In this document: one piece after another, positions 45,340 to 58,739 of the stretch
Layout of the letters: every line of letters starts with the position of its first letter
Position numbering within the stretch: the stretch's first letter is position 1
From: Aquatica leii
Lineage: Eukaryota > Arthropoda > Insecta > Coleoptera > Lampyridae
Assembly: GCA_035610365.1 (NCBI GenBank)
Contig: CM069436.1
Location: forward strand, 62,635,505-62,699,504
Length of the DNA: 64,000 nt
Direction of reading: 5' to 3'
The notes under the pieces: generated by a model
The model's input: the letters and a program-made list of their open reading frames with translations, nothing else
Database searches by the model: none
What the model was told of the DNA's origin: nothing
Made by a program: the position numbers and the translations under genes

Positions 45340-48272
45340 ACAATGAAACAAACGTCCGATTTATCAAAGTAAGAATACATTGTACACATTCCTAAAAAGC
45401 CGTCCTTTTTTAACTGAAAGTGGTTAAAAATATCTAAACCATATAATAGGTATTTAAAATCACAACAATTACCTATTAAAATTCAAACCTGAGCGAATAA
45501 ACTCTTTTTTTTGTAAAGTATCGTAGGTAATTAAGCAGATGAAGATAACGAATAAATCATAATTAATATGACAACAGCAGCGCCTAAGTAAAGAATTTGG
45601 TAGTTAATATTATTCTAGACATTGTTATTGACTATCAGCAGGTGTCAGTGAATTAAGAATTTAAATCGTGTAGCCTGTTTTAACCACACGTGACGTAAAA
45701 AGAAAGAACTAAAAAAGCACATCCTCGAGCATGTACGTACAAAAGAAGGAGTATTTTTTCATAAATGCTTCGTAAATTCGATCTTACAAGAAGTGCTACT
45801 TGACTCTTATTCTTGCACGTAGCTTATTAATATTAATCTGTATATGTCCGCAAGTGAAAGAAATTTATTTTGTGTCATAATTTCAATACTTTTGATTCTT
45901 TTTATCATTGTACTACAATAGAAATTTTATAAATAGCCATGTAGGTATCTAAAAATATCGTGATGTTTTTTTATTCTTTTCTTAAAATAACACCGTAGTT
46001 AAACGGTTTTACCTGCAATAACTATATGAAACGAGTTTTTGAAGGTAAAACTCGATAATTATGCTTCGTGGTGATACTACGGCACTATGCTAATTAATAA
46101 CCAACTGAACTGATAACAAAGGACATGTACTCGTTTGTAGTAAATAGATTTTCATAATTCATAATTGAGGAAAAGGTTCAGCTTTATGATAACGCTTCGT
46201 TTTTCATATTTGACAAACCAATGTAATTTTACTGAAAAAAAAATATCGGAAATAAATCAAAATCGCCCTCACAGTAATCAACCTAATGGCATGTCTAAAT
46301 AATCCATACGGAAATTGCCTATTCTAACAAGCTTGACGTACAAGTGGAATAAAAAATATTTAGAATGTACACGAGTTTTACGATATCATTGACGGAGTAA
46401 TCATAACCGAGAAATTCGACATGCATTAAAACAGATGCGTTTTTTATATTTAGCTTATAATAAACCAACTCGAAGCATTTATTTTTATGTATCAAACGCA
46501 TTACTCGTGGTACTGTTGAAACGTAGTAAGAATGCTTAATGCAGGAAGTACAAAAATGAATACAGGATGTACCAAATCAGAATTGAAAAGAAAACTTCTA
46601 CGAGGTGATTGCATTTAACCCGGAAATGGGCACATCCTGAAGTCACAAAGGGAAGTGCGAATCTAACAGAAACAATCAATTTCGGGCTCTCAAAAATATT
46701 GCAAAGTAGATAAATTTTAATCATCCAACGTCACTTATAAAATAGGTCAACAAGTAGCTTGCAGCAAGTTTTCCCACTTCCTACACTTTTTCCATATGAA
46801 GTAAACATAGATTTAAAAAAAAACTAAAATTCGGGTCGAACTATATTTTATAGTTTATGTTTACGTTTAACTTGTTTATTTTTGTTAAGACAAAATAGAG
46901 TGCACGCGTGGGAAATATATAAAGCATTTTCCTTAATTCAATAAAATTATTGATCGTAGGCGACCCTCGGGAGCATTGACCTATAAAATTAATTCAATCA
47001 ACTACGCAATTGTTTTTATACCTAATAATTAATTTGTTAACACCAGATTAATTTACGAAAACTGTAATTTTCCCAACAAAACTCGAAACGATATTATAGG
47101 GGACATTCAAGCAGGTGCTCGTGTAGGATGGCAAACAAGGTTACATATTTTCTAGGCGCCCACTAAATGACAAACACTTAACATTTAAATTTGAAAGCAA
47201 TCGAATTTGAAATTTCACACAATAGCGTTACTTTTAATACATAAAACGCATTTTTAACACTATCCATTTTAAATACCTTACTTAACATTCGGAAGTACGG
47301 TCGGTACACACACGCGTGTATGTTGAATTCTAATTGATATTGTTGAAATACGCGCTTGTAACGCGTTCTTTTGTTTCAAGTTAAAGCCCATAAATTTGTT
47401 ACGTTCAAACCCTAAAGAAAAAATCGACAATTTCTTTGAGTGCATAAACGAATTGCCTATGGTAAATGTGACGAATCTGTTAGATTACTCAACATCAGTT
47501 ACTTTACCTCAAGCACATATATTCATAAATTACGACATATCATTATAAAAACAATCACGTCATTGTAAGCGGCCATAAAATAAAATAAACTTGTCTGACG
47601 ATAGATTGTTATCTTTGACGAGCTTCTGTGAAGAATTTCGGTCGGAAATTTAATGAACTATGGTATATAGTTTGCTTTGAGTCACATTTTACTAATTACA
47701 AATACAACAAAGTATCTAAAAAGCAATAAAGCAGCAAGAAACTGTTAATACTGATTAGATTACGCAACAAATAAGAGAAAGACAATAACAAGTCAAAACT
47801 TGCACGTTTTTTCAATACGTTAACTCTGCCTACAGTATCGGCTGGGTAAAATCAGAAGCTTAGTAGTCACTGTTATTATCGTGCTCAATTAAATAAAAAT
47901 GAACCATGTTTGAGCCTTGCTAGCAAACTACTGAAGATGTAGAAAGTAGAAGTCAAGTTGCTCACAGTAACAATCAAACCTTGGTAAAAAGTTTTTCAAA
48001 TCTCACAACCAAAATTTGCTTTGAAAAGACTTTATTGGGTGAATAAGCTCATAGCCAAATTGCCCTTGTTTCTGCATGTTTGAAGTTACCTCGTACTAGA
48101 AACAGATAACATTAACCAAAAATGCAAAATCATAGAACTATCCATCATCTCCGAAAGGTAGTATCATCTCTGGTCTGCCCTTCACTTCCTTCAATGCTAT
48201 AAAAAATGCAACATATTTTTTTCCAAAAGCGACTTTTATGTTTTCGGCCATTGTATCTATTCGCCTTGACTA
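45340..48272. other. spacer, nothing recognised
   Basis: About 2.9 kb of AT-rich sequence. No gene, RNA or repeat family was recognised; reading frames of about 60 codons are chance. Confidence 0.4.
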
Positions 48273-48280
48273 TTATAGAA

Positions 48281-49868
48281 CAGTGGTTCCCAAAGTAGTC
48301 GCTACGAACCCCCAGGGGTCCATGGGATCATTCAGAGGGTCCGTAAAAAATTAAAATTGATTTGGGGGTCCCTGAACAACGTCAAGGGATCCGCGCAGAG
48401 TTCAATATAAATTAAAATAATTGTGACATATTTATTAATATGGAAGTTAAAATAAATAATAATAAATTAATGATTATTTTATGATTTTTACGTGCTAAGT
48501 AAAATATAAATATAGAAAAGTGCATAAAATACAAGTAATAACAGACGTCATGGTGAGTTATGCCTATCCATACAGGTTTATACAGTAATGCAATAGAGCC
48601 GATACCTGTACCAACTAGTCTATAATATGAACTTTACAAGAATCGTGCTTGTAATTAACATTTTAGATCTGTTTTATGCGTGATGCATACAACAAATTTT
48701 TCTAGTCTTGAACAAAAAGAAGTATAATTTTTTGTATATTTGAATAACGTTGATATCTCTTTTTCATTTAATTTTATTTAAGCAAAGTTATACTTTTATT
48801 TAAATTGATTAAAAAAATTAGATACCACAGATATCAGTACAGTAATCCCTTAACATTCATTAAGGATTTCTTTTTTATTAAAAACTTCAAAAGGAAGTGT
48901 AAGTTGTAAGATCTATTTCTAAAGAATATATTATTAATGATTCTGTAAAAGAAATTAGATATATGTATTAGGTTTTATAATTTAATACAATGCACTCTAA
49001 AAGTTATAGCTTAGATACTATTTTATATTTTTGTTTATTTTGTTTACTTCCGCGAATAACCAAATCCGCGAATGTTTGGAATTACTGTATGTTACTGTAT
49101 TATTATATTCTGTTGTTAATTGATTTTTAAATTATTTATTTATCTTTAAAAATTAATTGGCACACAGTGAGTACCTACACAATATGTGACATTCACATAA
49201 AATTGCAGCATTCCATTAAAAAAATTATTATAATTAGTCACAGTGGTTTGTTGCAAATAAAAATTTTAATATACATATGTATATATTTTTCTATATCGTT
49301 ATAGGTCTTTTTTTTTAGATAACAGTATGAGTGAGCCGAAAAAAAATTCAGAGAATACAGTATTGAATATATGAAATATAGCTTTATTCCATCACCAGGA
49401 AATAGTAATTTACCTATGTGTCTTCTATGTAATAAAACAATGTTAAACGATTCAATAAATAATTCTTAAGTAAGATTAAGTTACATTTAATAAAAATCCA
49501 TAGTAACAAAAAAGATAAAGATTTAACGTTTTTTTAAACACAAAAAATATTTGAAAACACCTACATTGCAAGAACTCATAGGAATAACAACCGGAGAACC
49601 GCACACTATTAGTGAAGAACTTATTCTACCAGCTGTAAGTGAAATAAACCGCACCGTGTTGCACAAACCAGCTTCCGACATTATAAAAAGAATTCTACTG
49701 AGTAATAATACTGTACGGAGAAAGATCGACGAAATGGCTTAGTGTGTAGAAAACACTTAAATACATCTGAATTCTCTATACAGATTAACAAGTAAACATT
49801 ACCAGGAAACGAAGCTTTACTTTTACCAATATTTAAGCTGAAACAAAGTGGTAAAAGTTGTTATAGAA
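48281..49868 (+). mobile_element. hAT element, ZBED5-like (copy 2), 3' truncated
   Basis: The left terminus CAGTGGTTCCCAAAGTAGTC at 48281 has GC-rich subterminal DNA (GGGGTCC repeats). A region almost the same as copy 1 begins at about 48935 (TCCGCGAATAACCAAATCCG near 49050). The transposase starts near 49327 (MSEPKKNSENT), with a CLLCNKTM BED-finger remnant (49420-49445) and, in one open stretch, PTLQELIGITTGEPHTISEE, LPAVSEINRTVLHKP and RRKIDEMA (49551-49742). A decayed STLPGNEALLL block follows to about 49820. Similarity then stops where the LINE begins. The 8 bases before the left end are TTATAGAA. Stops make it inactive. Confidence 0.8.
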
Positions 49869-52800
49869 GTAGATCACCTTAAGGCAACTGAATCAAGTAT
49901 TTGCTACAAAGACTAAAGATAAAATCGAGAAAACAAAAACAGCGAATTTTAGTGAGGTTAGGTTCAAACTACAATGCCGCGAAGCAAACCGACAAAAGCG
50001 CGGCAAATAGAAGAATTTAAATTTTAAGGTAAAACACGGTACGCTAAGGCATAGTCTATAAACATAAAAATGGATGGTCTACTAAAGGAATTAAATAAAA
50101 TAAAGACCAAAATAGATAAAGCAGACAAGAGAAGTGAAAGAATAGATCAGAAGATGGACGCACTCCAGAAAGAGCTAATAGATCAATATCTTATGCGAAT
50201 AACTAAACAGAAAAAAAAATAGAAGAAATAGATAGAGGAGAAAAAAAAGTAATATATGGGATTGTGGACTAAGGGGAGGATAGTGAACTGATCTTAAAAG
50301 AGAAAATAAGAACACTACTGACAGACATAGTAATTGAACAAGAAGCCAACGATATCAGAAGAATCGGGAAGTAAAAAATCAACTACGTCAGGTCAATTGC
50401 GATGTAATTACAGAGCTGGTCCAAGAAATTAGAGATACTAAAAGGAACCAAATGCTTTAAAGGAGAGAACATTTAAATTAGTAAAGACTGATAGTAAATG
50501 GTTTTCTCCCTTGAACAATTAAGTTCCATCGAAATAATAGAATCGAAAGAAGTAATAAAAAAAGTAGAGAATAAAGAAGAAACATCAGTGAATTATAAGA
50601 GCAACGCTCAGACAAAAGAAGACGAAACCAACGCGAAAGGAAAAGAAAATCAACAGATCTATTTGGATGAGGTAGAAACGGTAGAACCCTAAGCGAAAGG
50701 GAACTACAGAAGAAGAAACCTTGAGAGAGAAACTGATAACCAAAACAAACCGAATTACAAAAAAGTAAAAAAAATTAAGGACGAACGGGAACGGAGGACG
50801 ACTTTGGCAATGGAAAATGATTTTGAAACTAGCAAATAAAATAAGCAAACAGTAACGGAAGTCCAAACTAAAGAAGGGATGACCTTTCCTGTATTCCGGA
50901 AAAATTAATGAATAAAATGAACAAAACATCACACACGAACTCGGCGTCGCCTTTAAGTTAAGTAAGAAAGCACTAATAAATTGGGGAGCCATTTCCAAGC
51001 GAATAATTACAACAAGATTTTATGGGAAACGATGATAAACAATTATGCCCCGACTGATATATCAAGTTATAATACGAAAGTCGACTTTTACGAAGAATTA
51101 CAATCAATTTACAGTAAACTACGTAACAGATACAAACGAGATGTAATTATCGTAATGGGAGACCTAAACGCAGAAAGCGGAACTGACAATAAAGTGAGAG
51201 AATAAATAATGGGGAGAAAAGGAATAATGACAATGAATGCAAATGGAAGTATGTTCCAGGATTTCTGCGACATGAATAACTTAATACATACGTGGATAGA
51301 CTCTGGTGAAAACCCAAAAAATCAAATCGATCATATATCAATCGAAGGAAGATATAGAAGTAGCTTAGTAGATGTGAGATCATCTGATCACTTTCTGGTA
51401 AGGGCCAAAATTAAAATGAAAATGAGAAATACAGTCAGAGAAAATTAATAACATTCTAGGGTTAAATATTATATACAAATACTAAAGGATCAGAAAACTA
51501 GAATTAACTATAACAAGAGCCTCGAACAAAAATTTGAATATGAGGGCTACAAAACCTAAGTATACAAAAAATCTGAGGAAAATACAAAAACATATTATAC
51601 GATGCAACTAAAGAAACAACTAGAATAAGAAAAACTGTTAAGCCTTAGTTAAAGAAAGGTAGAAGATAATTGATTGCTGAAAGAAACAAAAAATTCTAGG
51701 AACAAAATCACACGAGGAAATCATAGAATTAGAACAAAATTATTGGAATATAGAGAAACAGATAAAAAAAAGTGCAAAAAACGATAAAAAACAACAACTA
51801 GAGAGATAATACTTAAATCGCATAATAAATTACAAATAGATAGATAGAATACTTTAAAGAAATTTACACGAGAGAAGAATCATCAACAAGCACTACAACC
51901 CCAACAATTGAAGAATTGAAGAAAAAACAAAACAACTTAACATTAACACAGGAGAAATCTCCCATCGCGAGATACAACAAGGAATTAAACTGTTAAAACG
52001 AGTAAAGCAGCTATTCTCGACGATATCCCGAGTAAACTACTAAAAACTGGGATTGTGCCGATTATTCAAAATTTACAGCGCTTGATAAATAAAATCTGGG
52101 AAGAAGAAGAAATACCCAAAGTTTAGGCAGAAGGTTTGATTATTAAGATTCATAATAATACGTTTAAAAGAAGCAACACAAAACATGATAAGGGTAAATC
52201 AAGCAGGATTTAGAACACGTAAAGCTTACCTGGAGATTTGATAATAAGCTAGAAAATCTGTAATATGCAGACGATGTATGTCACAGAAAGTAAAAATCAC
52301 TTACAAGACAAAATGAACCTGTTAAGAATAAAAGTGATAGAGATAGGACTTGGAATAAACATAAAAAAGACATTCACGCTATGAACAAACCACATCGACG
52401 ATACAGAAATCAACCTAAAGCAGGCGTTAAAATGAGAATACGAAAAGCACAAAATGTCTTGCATTCCTTACACAAAATTTGGATGTCCAATTAACTATCC
52501 AGAAACACAAAAATTAGAATTTTTAACAAGTGCCTAAAGAAGATATTAAAAATATTTTGGCCAAATGTAATCTCAAACAAAGAATTATACAGCGATACTA
52601 GAATAGAACCATTATCCAAAACAATTAAAAAACGAAGATGGAACTGGATCGAACATACGTTACAGAAACCTAACTCAGACATTGCAAAACAAGCCTTAGA
52701 GTACAATATCAGAGAGAAACGTAAGCAAAGACGGCCAAACCAAACATGAAGAAGTACTATGCTGAAGAAATGTAAAGAAATAACTACCATATCTTCAGTT

Positions 52801-52950
52801 TCTTCACAGCGTTTTACAAAGGTATTTTGTTGGCCAACTAAAAATTCTTTCTTCTCGATTCCGTCGCTTCTTAATTGCAAAATTCGGTATTTTTGCAAAT
52901 TTTTATTTGATGATCAAATGATGATGATGATCAAAAAGTTATTTTGTTAA
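49869..52950 (+). mobile_element. decayed RTE-like LINE with ORF1
   Basis: ORF1 starts at 50070 (MDGLLKELNKIKTKIDKADK, a predicted coiled coil) and runs, broken, to about 50700. The endonuclease is at 51020-51450 (NNYAPTDISSYNTKVDFYEE, VIIVMGDLNAE with the catalytic Asp and Asn, NQIDHISIEGR, SDHFLVRAKIK); a piece before NQIDH is deleted. RT remnants follow (REIQQGIKLLK 51970, NQAGFRTRKAYLE 52200, LQYADDV near 52260) and a C-terminal domain with KTIKKRRWNWIEHTLQKPNS (52618-52680) and KRKQRRPN. It ends in a GATGAT repeat (52911-52932), as RTE elements often end in short tandem repeats. It seems to cut hAT copy 2. Many stops. Confidence 0.8.
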
Positions 52951-54826
52951 GAATGTTGTGTGACGTGTTGCTGTGGTAGTTGTTAATATGACCCAGAAAC
53001 TGATGTAGACCATATGACAAGTCTAAAGTGTGATTGTTTAAAGATTGTCTTCGTTGGTTATTTTTTGCTGTTTGGGCAGTTCCACAAAATGCTGAAGCGG
53101 ATTTCGGGGTTTGTGGATTTCCCCGACTACTTCAATTCATTATTTTTATTCAATTTACAATCAAACACAACCACTATTAATTACATGAAATAACTAGTAG
53201 ATTATGAAACATATAACAACAAAATAATTTTTTATATTTATAATGTTTTTCCAAACAATACTATAACAAGATATTGTTTAAACTGAAATATAAAACTTAC
53301 TAAACTAGTTTATACACAAAATATTTACGATACGCAAAAACAAATTAACCGAAAAATTTAATACTTAACAGATGTCTCATATTTCAAAATATTATTTAAC
53401 GCCTTTAGTGAAACGCAAGAATGTGGTATTGTTTTTCAACATATGGTACGTAAAGTTGAAATAAAAACATTGAAAATCTTCACTTTATGTAAAAATAGTA
53501 CGCTTTGCTGAACGAAATATTAGACTCTCACTAGTATACTATTGGAGAGCATAAAAACTAATTGATTAAAATAGAAACTGACTATAATTTTGAAATTCAA
53601 AACAGTACGTATAATCATCCATAAAAAAGGAAATTAAATCAACAAAAAATCTTACAAAGAACTAAAATTTAGTTCGTGGGGAAAAGTCGATCAAAAACGA
53701 TAATTTTTGTTCTATGCAAGAATTACAACCGTTTATAATTTATCTTACACCAATTTTGACTCCAAAACATATGTTTACTCTAAAAACTTTAGTTTTATTT
53801 TCTTACCTCACTATTTATGACGACGTAAAATGCATTCCATCAATTTGATTTGAAACATACTGGTGCGTGACATTTAAAAGATGTTTAATTTAATTGATTA
53901 GTACTAAATAAAAAGTTATAAAGCTTTAAAACCTATTTAAATTTTATAAAAAGTTCAAGTGATTTTCTATGGAAAATAAAACATTTAGTTTAAATTGTAT
54001 GCTTTTGAACACGACATGATACATTTCAGTGCATAATAGAAAAATCAATATCAAATAAACGATTCGATTCATTGTAGTTGCAACTGAACTGTGTTATAAA
54101 TCCAATGACCATATGCGAAATAATTCTTTGTTTAAATTTTCTTTCATAGTGCAGTCCTCAATTTCTTGCTTCAATAATTTGGATTGCATCAATGCGATAT
54201 ATTGTCAGAGTATTGGAATCATAAAACTACCGCAATTGCACAAATATTAATGCAAATAAATTAACTAATTACGTGAAACGATTGGTAAAACTTAATGAAG
54301 TTGAACGTGTATTGTGTATAATGCCCTAAAATACATTGCAAAAAGTGTAATAAAAATGTGTCAACTGCATTGTTAATAGAAAATACAAACATATATAATA
54401 CTGAAACAACAAAAATGATGGTGTTACGAACCAATTTGCCAGGAAGAAAATAAACATCACCTAAGCGAAAACATGATTGGACTGATCTTAATTTCACTTA
54501 CTATGGTAATCCAAATAATAAATCAGAAATTATATCTTGAAAATGTTATACCTCACTAGCACGTCGTTAAACTAAAGACCGAATAACAAGAACATGACAA
54601 AACAAAATATTGTAGTTTTATCAAATCAGTCAATAAATTTTATCCTTTAAGTAGTAAGTGGCAATAGTTTAATTTAGTCACGTAAAGGATCATACTTTAC
54701 ATTTTTTATTATTGAAGAAAAATGTAAAAATACTCTCCCCTGTAGTGTGAATCTTCATGTTATCTGGCTGTTGAACAGATGTATATTATTTACTAGTAGA
54801 ATAGTATTACTAGTTATTATGTTTTT
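52951..54826. other. spacer, nothing recognised
   Basis: AT-rich; no gene or repeat family was seen. The 78-codon minus frame 54261-54497 has no motif. Confidence 0.35.
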
Positions 54827-54974
54827 TTGCGATGTTTCGTGTTCTAGATGAAGACTTCATCAGGCTCGCTCCACTAAATCAAAAAAAAATTGATATGAAT
54901 AAAACATTTAATTAGAAACAACAGAATTTTGTTTCTAATTAAATGTTTTATCCATATCTAATTTTTTTTTGACT
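54827..54974 (-). repeat. hairpin repeat next to a hammerhead-like motif
   Basis: Inverted arms of about 42 nt (54878-54919 and 54931-54974, few mismatches) surround an 11-nt loop. Next to them, on the minus strand, CTGATGA (54863-54857) is followed by a stem-forming stretch and CGAAAC (54839-54834), the order of a hammerhead core. The motif type recalls the one in the foldback at 24001-24459. The catalytic assignment is unproven: helix III is not clear. Confidence 0.5.
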
Positions 54975-55269
54975 CATTAATTTGATCAATTGATAACTAT
55001 AAACATTACCAGAAGGCGAAGCCTTCTATTAATTGTATTACTGTAAGAAAGACATGACGTCATTTAAAATCTGCGCCGTAAATTTGGAAGGGATATACTC
55101 ATTAGGGGAGTTCGATATTATGAATCTATTCTTTTATGAACAAATGTTGATAACTACTCTATAAAAAAATATTTAAAAAATATAATAATAAACAACCGCT
55201 ATTAGGTTACATTTCTATTCAGCAACAATCAATTTACATACACCAATTGAATTAAAAATAAGATTAAAA

Positions 55270-55800
55270 CTTAATAACTAGTATGCCCCCCTTTATCACG
55301 CATTGTTTTTGCAATTCGCGTCAGCGCATTTTCAATTAATTTTTTGGGTATTCATACGCATATTTATTTCTTTTCTCAAATTTTCCTAATTGGTTGAAAG
55401 TTTTTAAGACCTGAACTCTAGGCAAGCAAATACAACAAATCAAGAACCCCGCACATTTTTTTCCTTCAAAAATTTATTTTCATGTTGTCTTGCATACTGG
55501 CTTAATACTTTCATGTAGTCATCAACATTCAGTTTTTCGTTGATCCCGACCAAAACACAAACTTAATTCGCCAAAAGACATCCCCAAGCTATTACATATC
55601 CTCCCTCGTGTTTAACTGTTGCAGCCAAATACTGGTCTTTAAATTGTTATTCGGGGTGTCTGCAAGAAAATTGGCGGCAATTGCTTCTGAAAATTTTGAA
55701 TTTACATTCATCTGTCACATGACCTTTTTCCACTTTTCTGTGCTTCAACTTTGTTACGTGTCATTAGTAATAACGTTTCATAGTTTCGTATTTTAATCAA
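55270..55800 (-). pseudogene. Tc1-like transposase relic
   Basis: The minus strand carries HVTDECKFKIF (55725-55690), the V-x-SDES-x-F block with the first catalytic Asp, and TVKHEGGYVIAWGCLLAN (55620-55567), the TVKHGGGSVMVWGCF signature. Then follow a decayed LNVDDYMKVL block (55530-55500) and a tail to 55270. Several stops are present, the second catalytic Asp block is absent, and the N-terminal DNA-binding half was not seen. Terminal repeats were not defined. Confidence 0.7.
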
Positions 55801-56413
55801 ATACCTAGTACGGCTCTGGTAACTCGCGTGTCACCTACGGTATTATTTCAGTGTAATATATCTCCGGGAGAGAACTTTTCGTCGATTAATTTTTTGTTTA
55901 AGAGAATTATCGAAGTCTTTTCCCAAGCTCAACTTCAACGGGTGAACCTAATGACGTTTGGCATCTTGTAGACCGAAGGGTAGTGACGTAGAGTTGATAA
56001 CCGCCGGTGACCGCTATAATTAAACTTTGACCAACTATCTGTCACTTGTGGTTTCAATGTGCTTTATGGGACTTACGCTCAACGTACATAATTATCTATA
56101 ATTCTATTTACTATGCCTACAGCTTTATTAGTTACTTTGCTCATATTAATCTATTAGTTATATTATTTAAGATCATTATTAATATTCACTTTCAGTTAAG
56201 TCGATAATGCTTTCAGCTTATTCAAATTTGTGTACGTACTGTGTACGTTGACTTGATTCCGATCGAGTATCTATAGTAAAAACTAATAGTAACATACAGT
56301 GTTACAGCGTTAGTGTGTAACCGATGAGTTTGTGTAGCATTTACTGATTATAACTTTTTTTATTACCTCTTTAAAGACAAGAGTAGTAGCCTGTCTTAAT
56401 TGGAAAAATAAAT
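55801..56413. other. spacer, nothing recognised
   Basis: A short GC-richer patch at 55960-56020 has no identifiable function. Otherwise AT-rich. Confidence 0.3.
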
Positions 56414-56414
56414 A

Positions 56415-57622
56415 CAGTGCACGCCGCTTATTAGAATCACGGATAATGTTATCACTTTGCTAATGAACGGACTGGACGTATGCTACTACACAAAATGTTT
56501 ATGTTATCAAGTTTCTTCTCAGGTTTGTTTCAATACATGAGCAATAATCTATTTTGCATGATTTTTTTAGCTGAACTTTTACAAAACGCTTGTTTACAGT
56601 AAAAAATTTTATCGTTGTACCATCAAAATATATGTAAATGCGTTTATCTTCGAAAAGTAACTTGGAAAGCATGTGAGTTGTTAGAATAACAACGTCATTT
56701 AATTACGTATTATGTGATGACGTCATTTTGTATTTATTTTTATTTTTAGTGTCAGCAAATTACTGAGAATAAATGAGTCATCACATCATAACATTGTTTT
56801 TGACGTATTTTTGTTAACGGTGTTGATCAACTATTTTTTGCACCATTAAATCATTTTCTCTTAGTTACTATGCTTGTTTTTAAAACAGTTTGCTGTACTA
56901 ACTGTTAGACGTAACTCGTCGATGATTTATTTGCCGTTCTAAAACAGTAAGTACATGACAAGTAACGTGACAACGCTTGGAAAGCCAACTATTAACCATA
57001 GCACAATGACTCATCTCCAGTAATGACCTTTGACAGAAAATCTGAAACTGAAACCAGAAAAACAAACTTGGCAACAGTCTTTTTGATTCCCAAATCTTTG
57101 GTTAAAATTCACTGAACCGAGCTCCAAGATAACCCACTAATCTCTGACATTTGATCAATTGTCCGTCTACGGTCTGTGAGCACAAGCTCTCAATTTTTTT
57201 TTAACATTTTCACCGATTCGGGCAGTTGATGGACGTCCAGAACGAGGTTTGTCATCAATCGACATGTCATTTTTAAGCCGAGCAAACCACACGTACACTT
57301 GATTTTTTCCCATAGCGCCATCTTTTTAAACTTTTTTCAACATTAAAACAGTTTCAGCAGCATTTGTACCAAGTAAAAAATGGAAATATTGGAAAACATT
57401 GTCTTCGACCGGTAATAAGCAAGGACTGTGTTCTTAATACTTAATATACTATAATGCAACAAGTTCGTAATTTTCGCTTTATTTGGCTCAACATATTGAT
57501 TTTTGTCAAATGTTTTGATATTTGTTGCTTATATATTGATGCTATAATTTCATCTTATTGTTATTATTCGGTTATTGTTATAAAAAATCCGAAGTCCCAA
57601 CGTGATTCTTATAAGCGGCGTC
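56415..57622 (+). mobile_element. pogo-like MITE, copy D, with a mariner insertion
   Basis: The left end is CAGTGCACGCCGCTTATTAG at 56415, preceded by TA; the right end is TTATAAGCGGCGTCAACAG near 57622. It matches copy C along most of its length (CACGGATAATGTTATC, GTTATCAAGTTTCTTCTC, GATATTTGTTGCTTATATTG). Copy C is about 794 bp; the extra 400-500 bp here are the mariner-like fragment at 56940-57420. Confidence 0.75.
56940..57420 (-). pseudogene. mariner-like transposase fragment nested in MITE D
   Basis: The minus strand reads VYVWFARLKNDMSIDDKPRS, GRPSTARIGENVKK (57285-57200), then in a shifted frame LTDRRRTIDQMSEISGLSWS (57175-57125). This is the helix-turn-helix region of mariner-family transposases (RF-x-DPR-x-GRPST, then DRR-x-T and S-x-GSV-type blocks). 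The catalytic domain is absent. Similarity to MITE copy C is interrupted exactly over this stretch. Confidence 0.7.
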
Positions 57623-57624
57623 AA

Positions 57625-58735
57625 CAGAAACTCCATAGATAATCAAATGATGCGTGATCTTGTCTTCTGCTAGTGGTGTTACTCTCATGTAAAACAATTC
57701 TTCTTTGTAATAGATTTACTTTGTTCACTTAGGATCGATTTTAATTTTTGTTTCACTGCTTTTACTAACCACTCTGCTAAACTTTTGCATGATTTGAAAC
57801 TGTAACTCTCTCTCCTTGTGTATTTGTTAGTTGTACTAAAATAAATAGAATTGATTTTTAGTAAATAAACTAATTGGTTAAAAAGTCATTATTCAATATT
57901 ATAACCAATTCTTCGATATGAATATTAAATCAAACAAATTCCCGAAGTTCACTGAGCACGTCATGCGGTTAGTAACCAACGGATGCAAAAATCTATAAAT
58001 AACAGTTTTTTTCTTCAATATGGTTGTAAAAAATCATGTAAATTAAAGTTACACACAATTGTCTTGTTACAATACCTAAAATTAAATAAATACTCGCCTT
58101 GTTCAATTTCAATCATCGACCCAATATCTTTTGGTATTATGTCTAATGAATCTCTGATCCAATATTGAAAAATTTCCATAAAGTGCAGCAATCAGTTTTT
58201 TAATATGCATGCAATCCAAGGCTCAAATAACAGCTGGCATTTTATTACATACATCTTAGTTTCATTTAACTCAGTTTGGACCGTAGAAATACAATCCATA
58301 ACAACATGTACAATTATGGTAACTGTGCATCGATAAAAGTCTACAATTTCAAAAGCTAGGAAAAATGTATAATTTTCCTTATTTAATGTTATAATAACAA
58401 ACGTGTGTAATTTTCACATATATATCTACAAAATAACTCAGTTTAATTTGCTTTCCTATAAAAAGGACACCTTTTTGCAGTATTTACACTTATTTTTGTT
58501 ATCTGTGTTTATATAGATAAGAAAATCTATAGCTGAAATATTTACGCATTCTTTTGTTCTTGAAAAATGTTCATGTTGTATAATAGGTTTCAAATAGCAT
58601 TTATATACTTATCTCGAGTGAACATAAATAACCATAATTACAGATGACGTAGGTGCCCAACAAAACAAACAAGCAAAACGAACATTGAAAAAATAGAAAA
58701 ACTAAACAGCTAAGATGCAAAATAAGTTGCTTCCA
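57625..58735. other. spacer, nothing recognised
   Basis: AT-rich, no supported gene. It may include the lost 5' part of the Ty3/Gypsy relic, but no LTR or primer-binding site was recognised. Confidence 0.35.
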
Positions 58736-58739
58736 ATAT

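Noticed and set aside
46060-46130. Copia-gag-like phrase in one frame
   Set aside because: Only a few residues resemble the motif and the frame breaks at once.
50585-50998. 137-codon minus frame with hydrophobic stretches
   Set aside because: Antisense of the A-rich LINE ORF1/endonuclease region; not a membrane protein gene.
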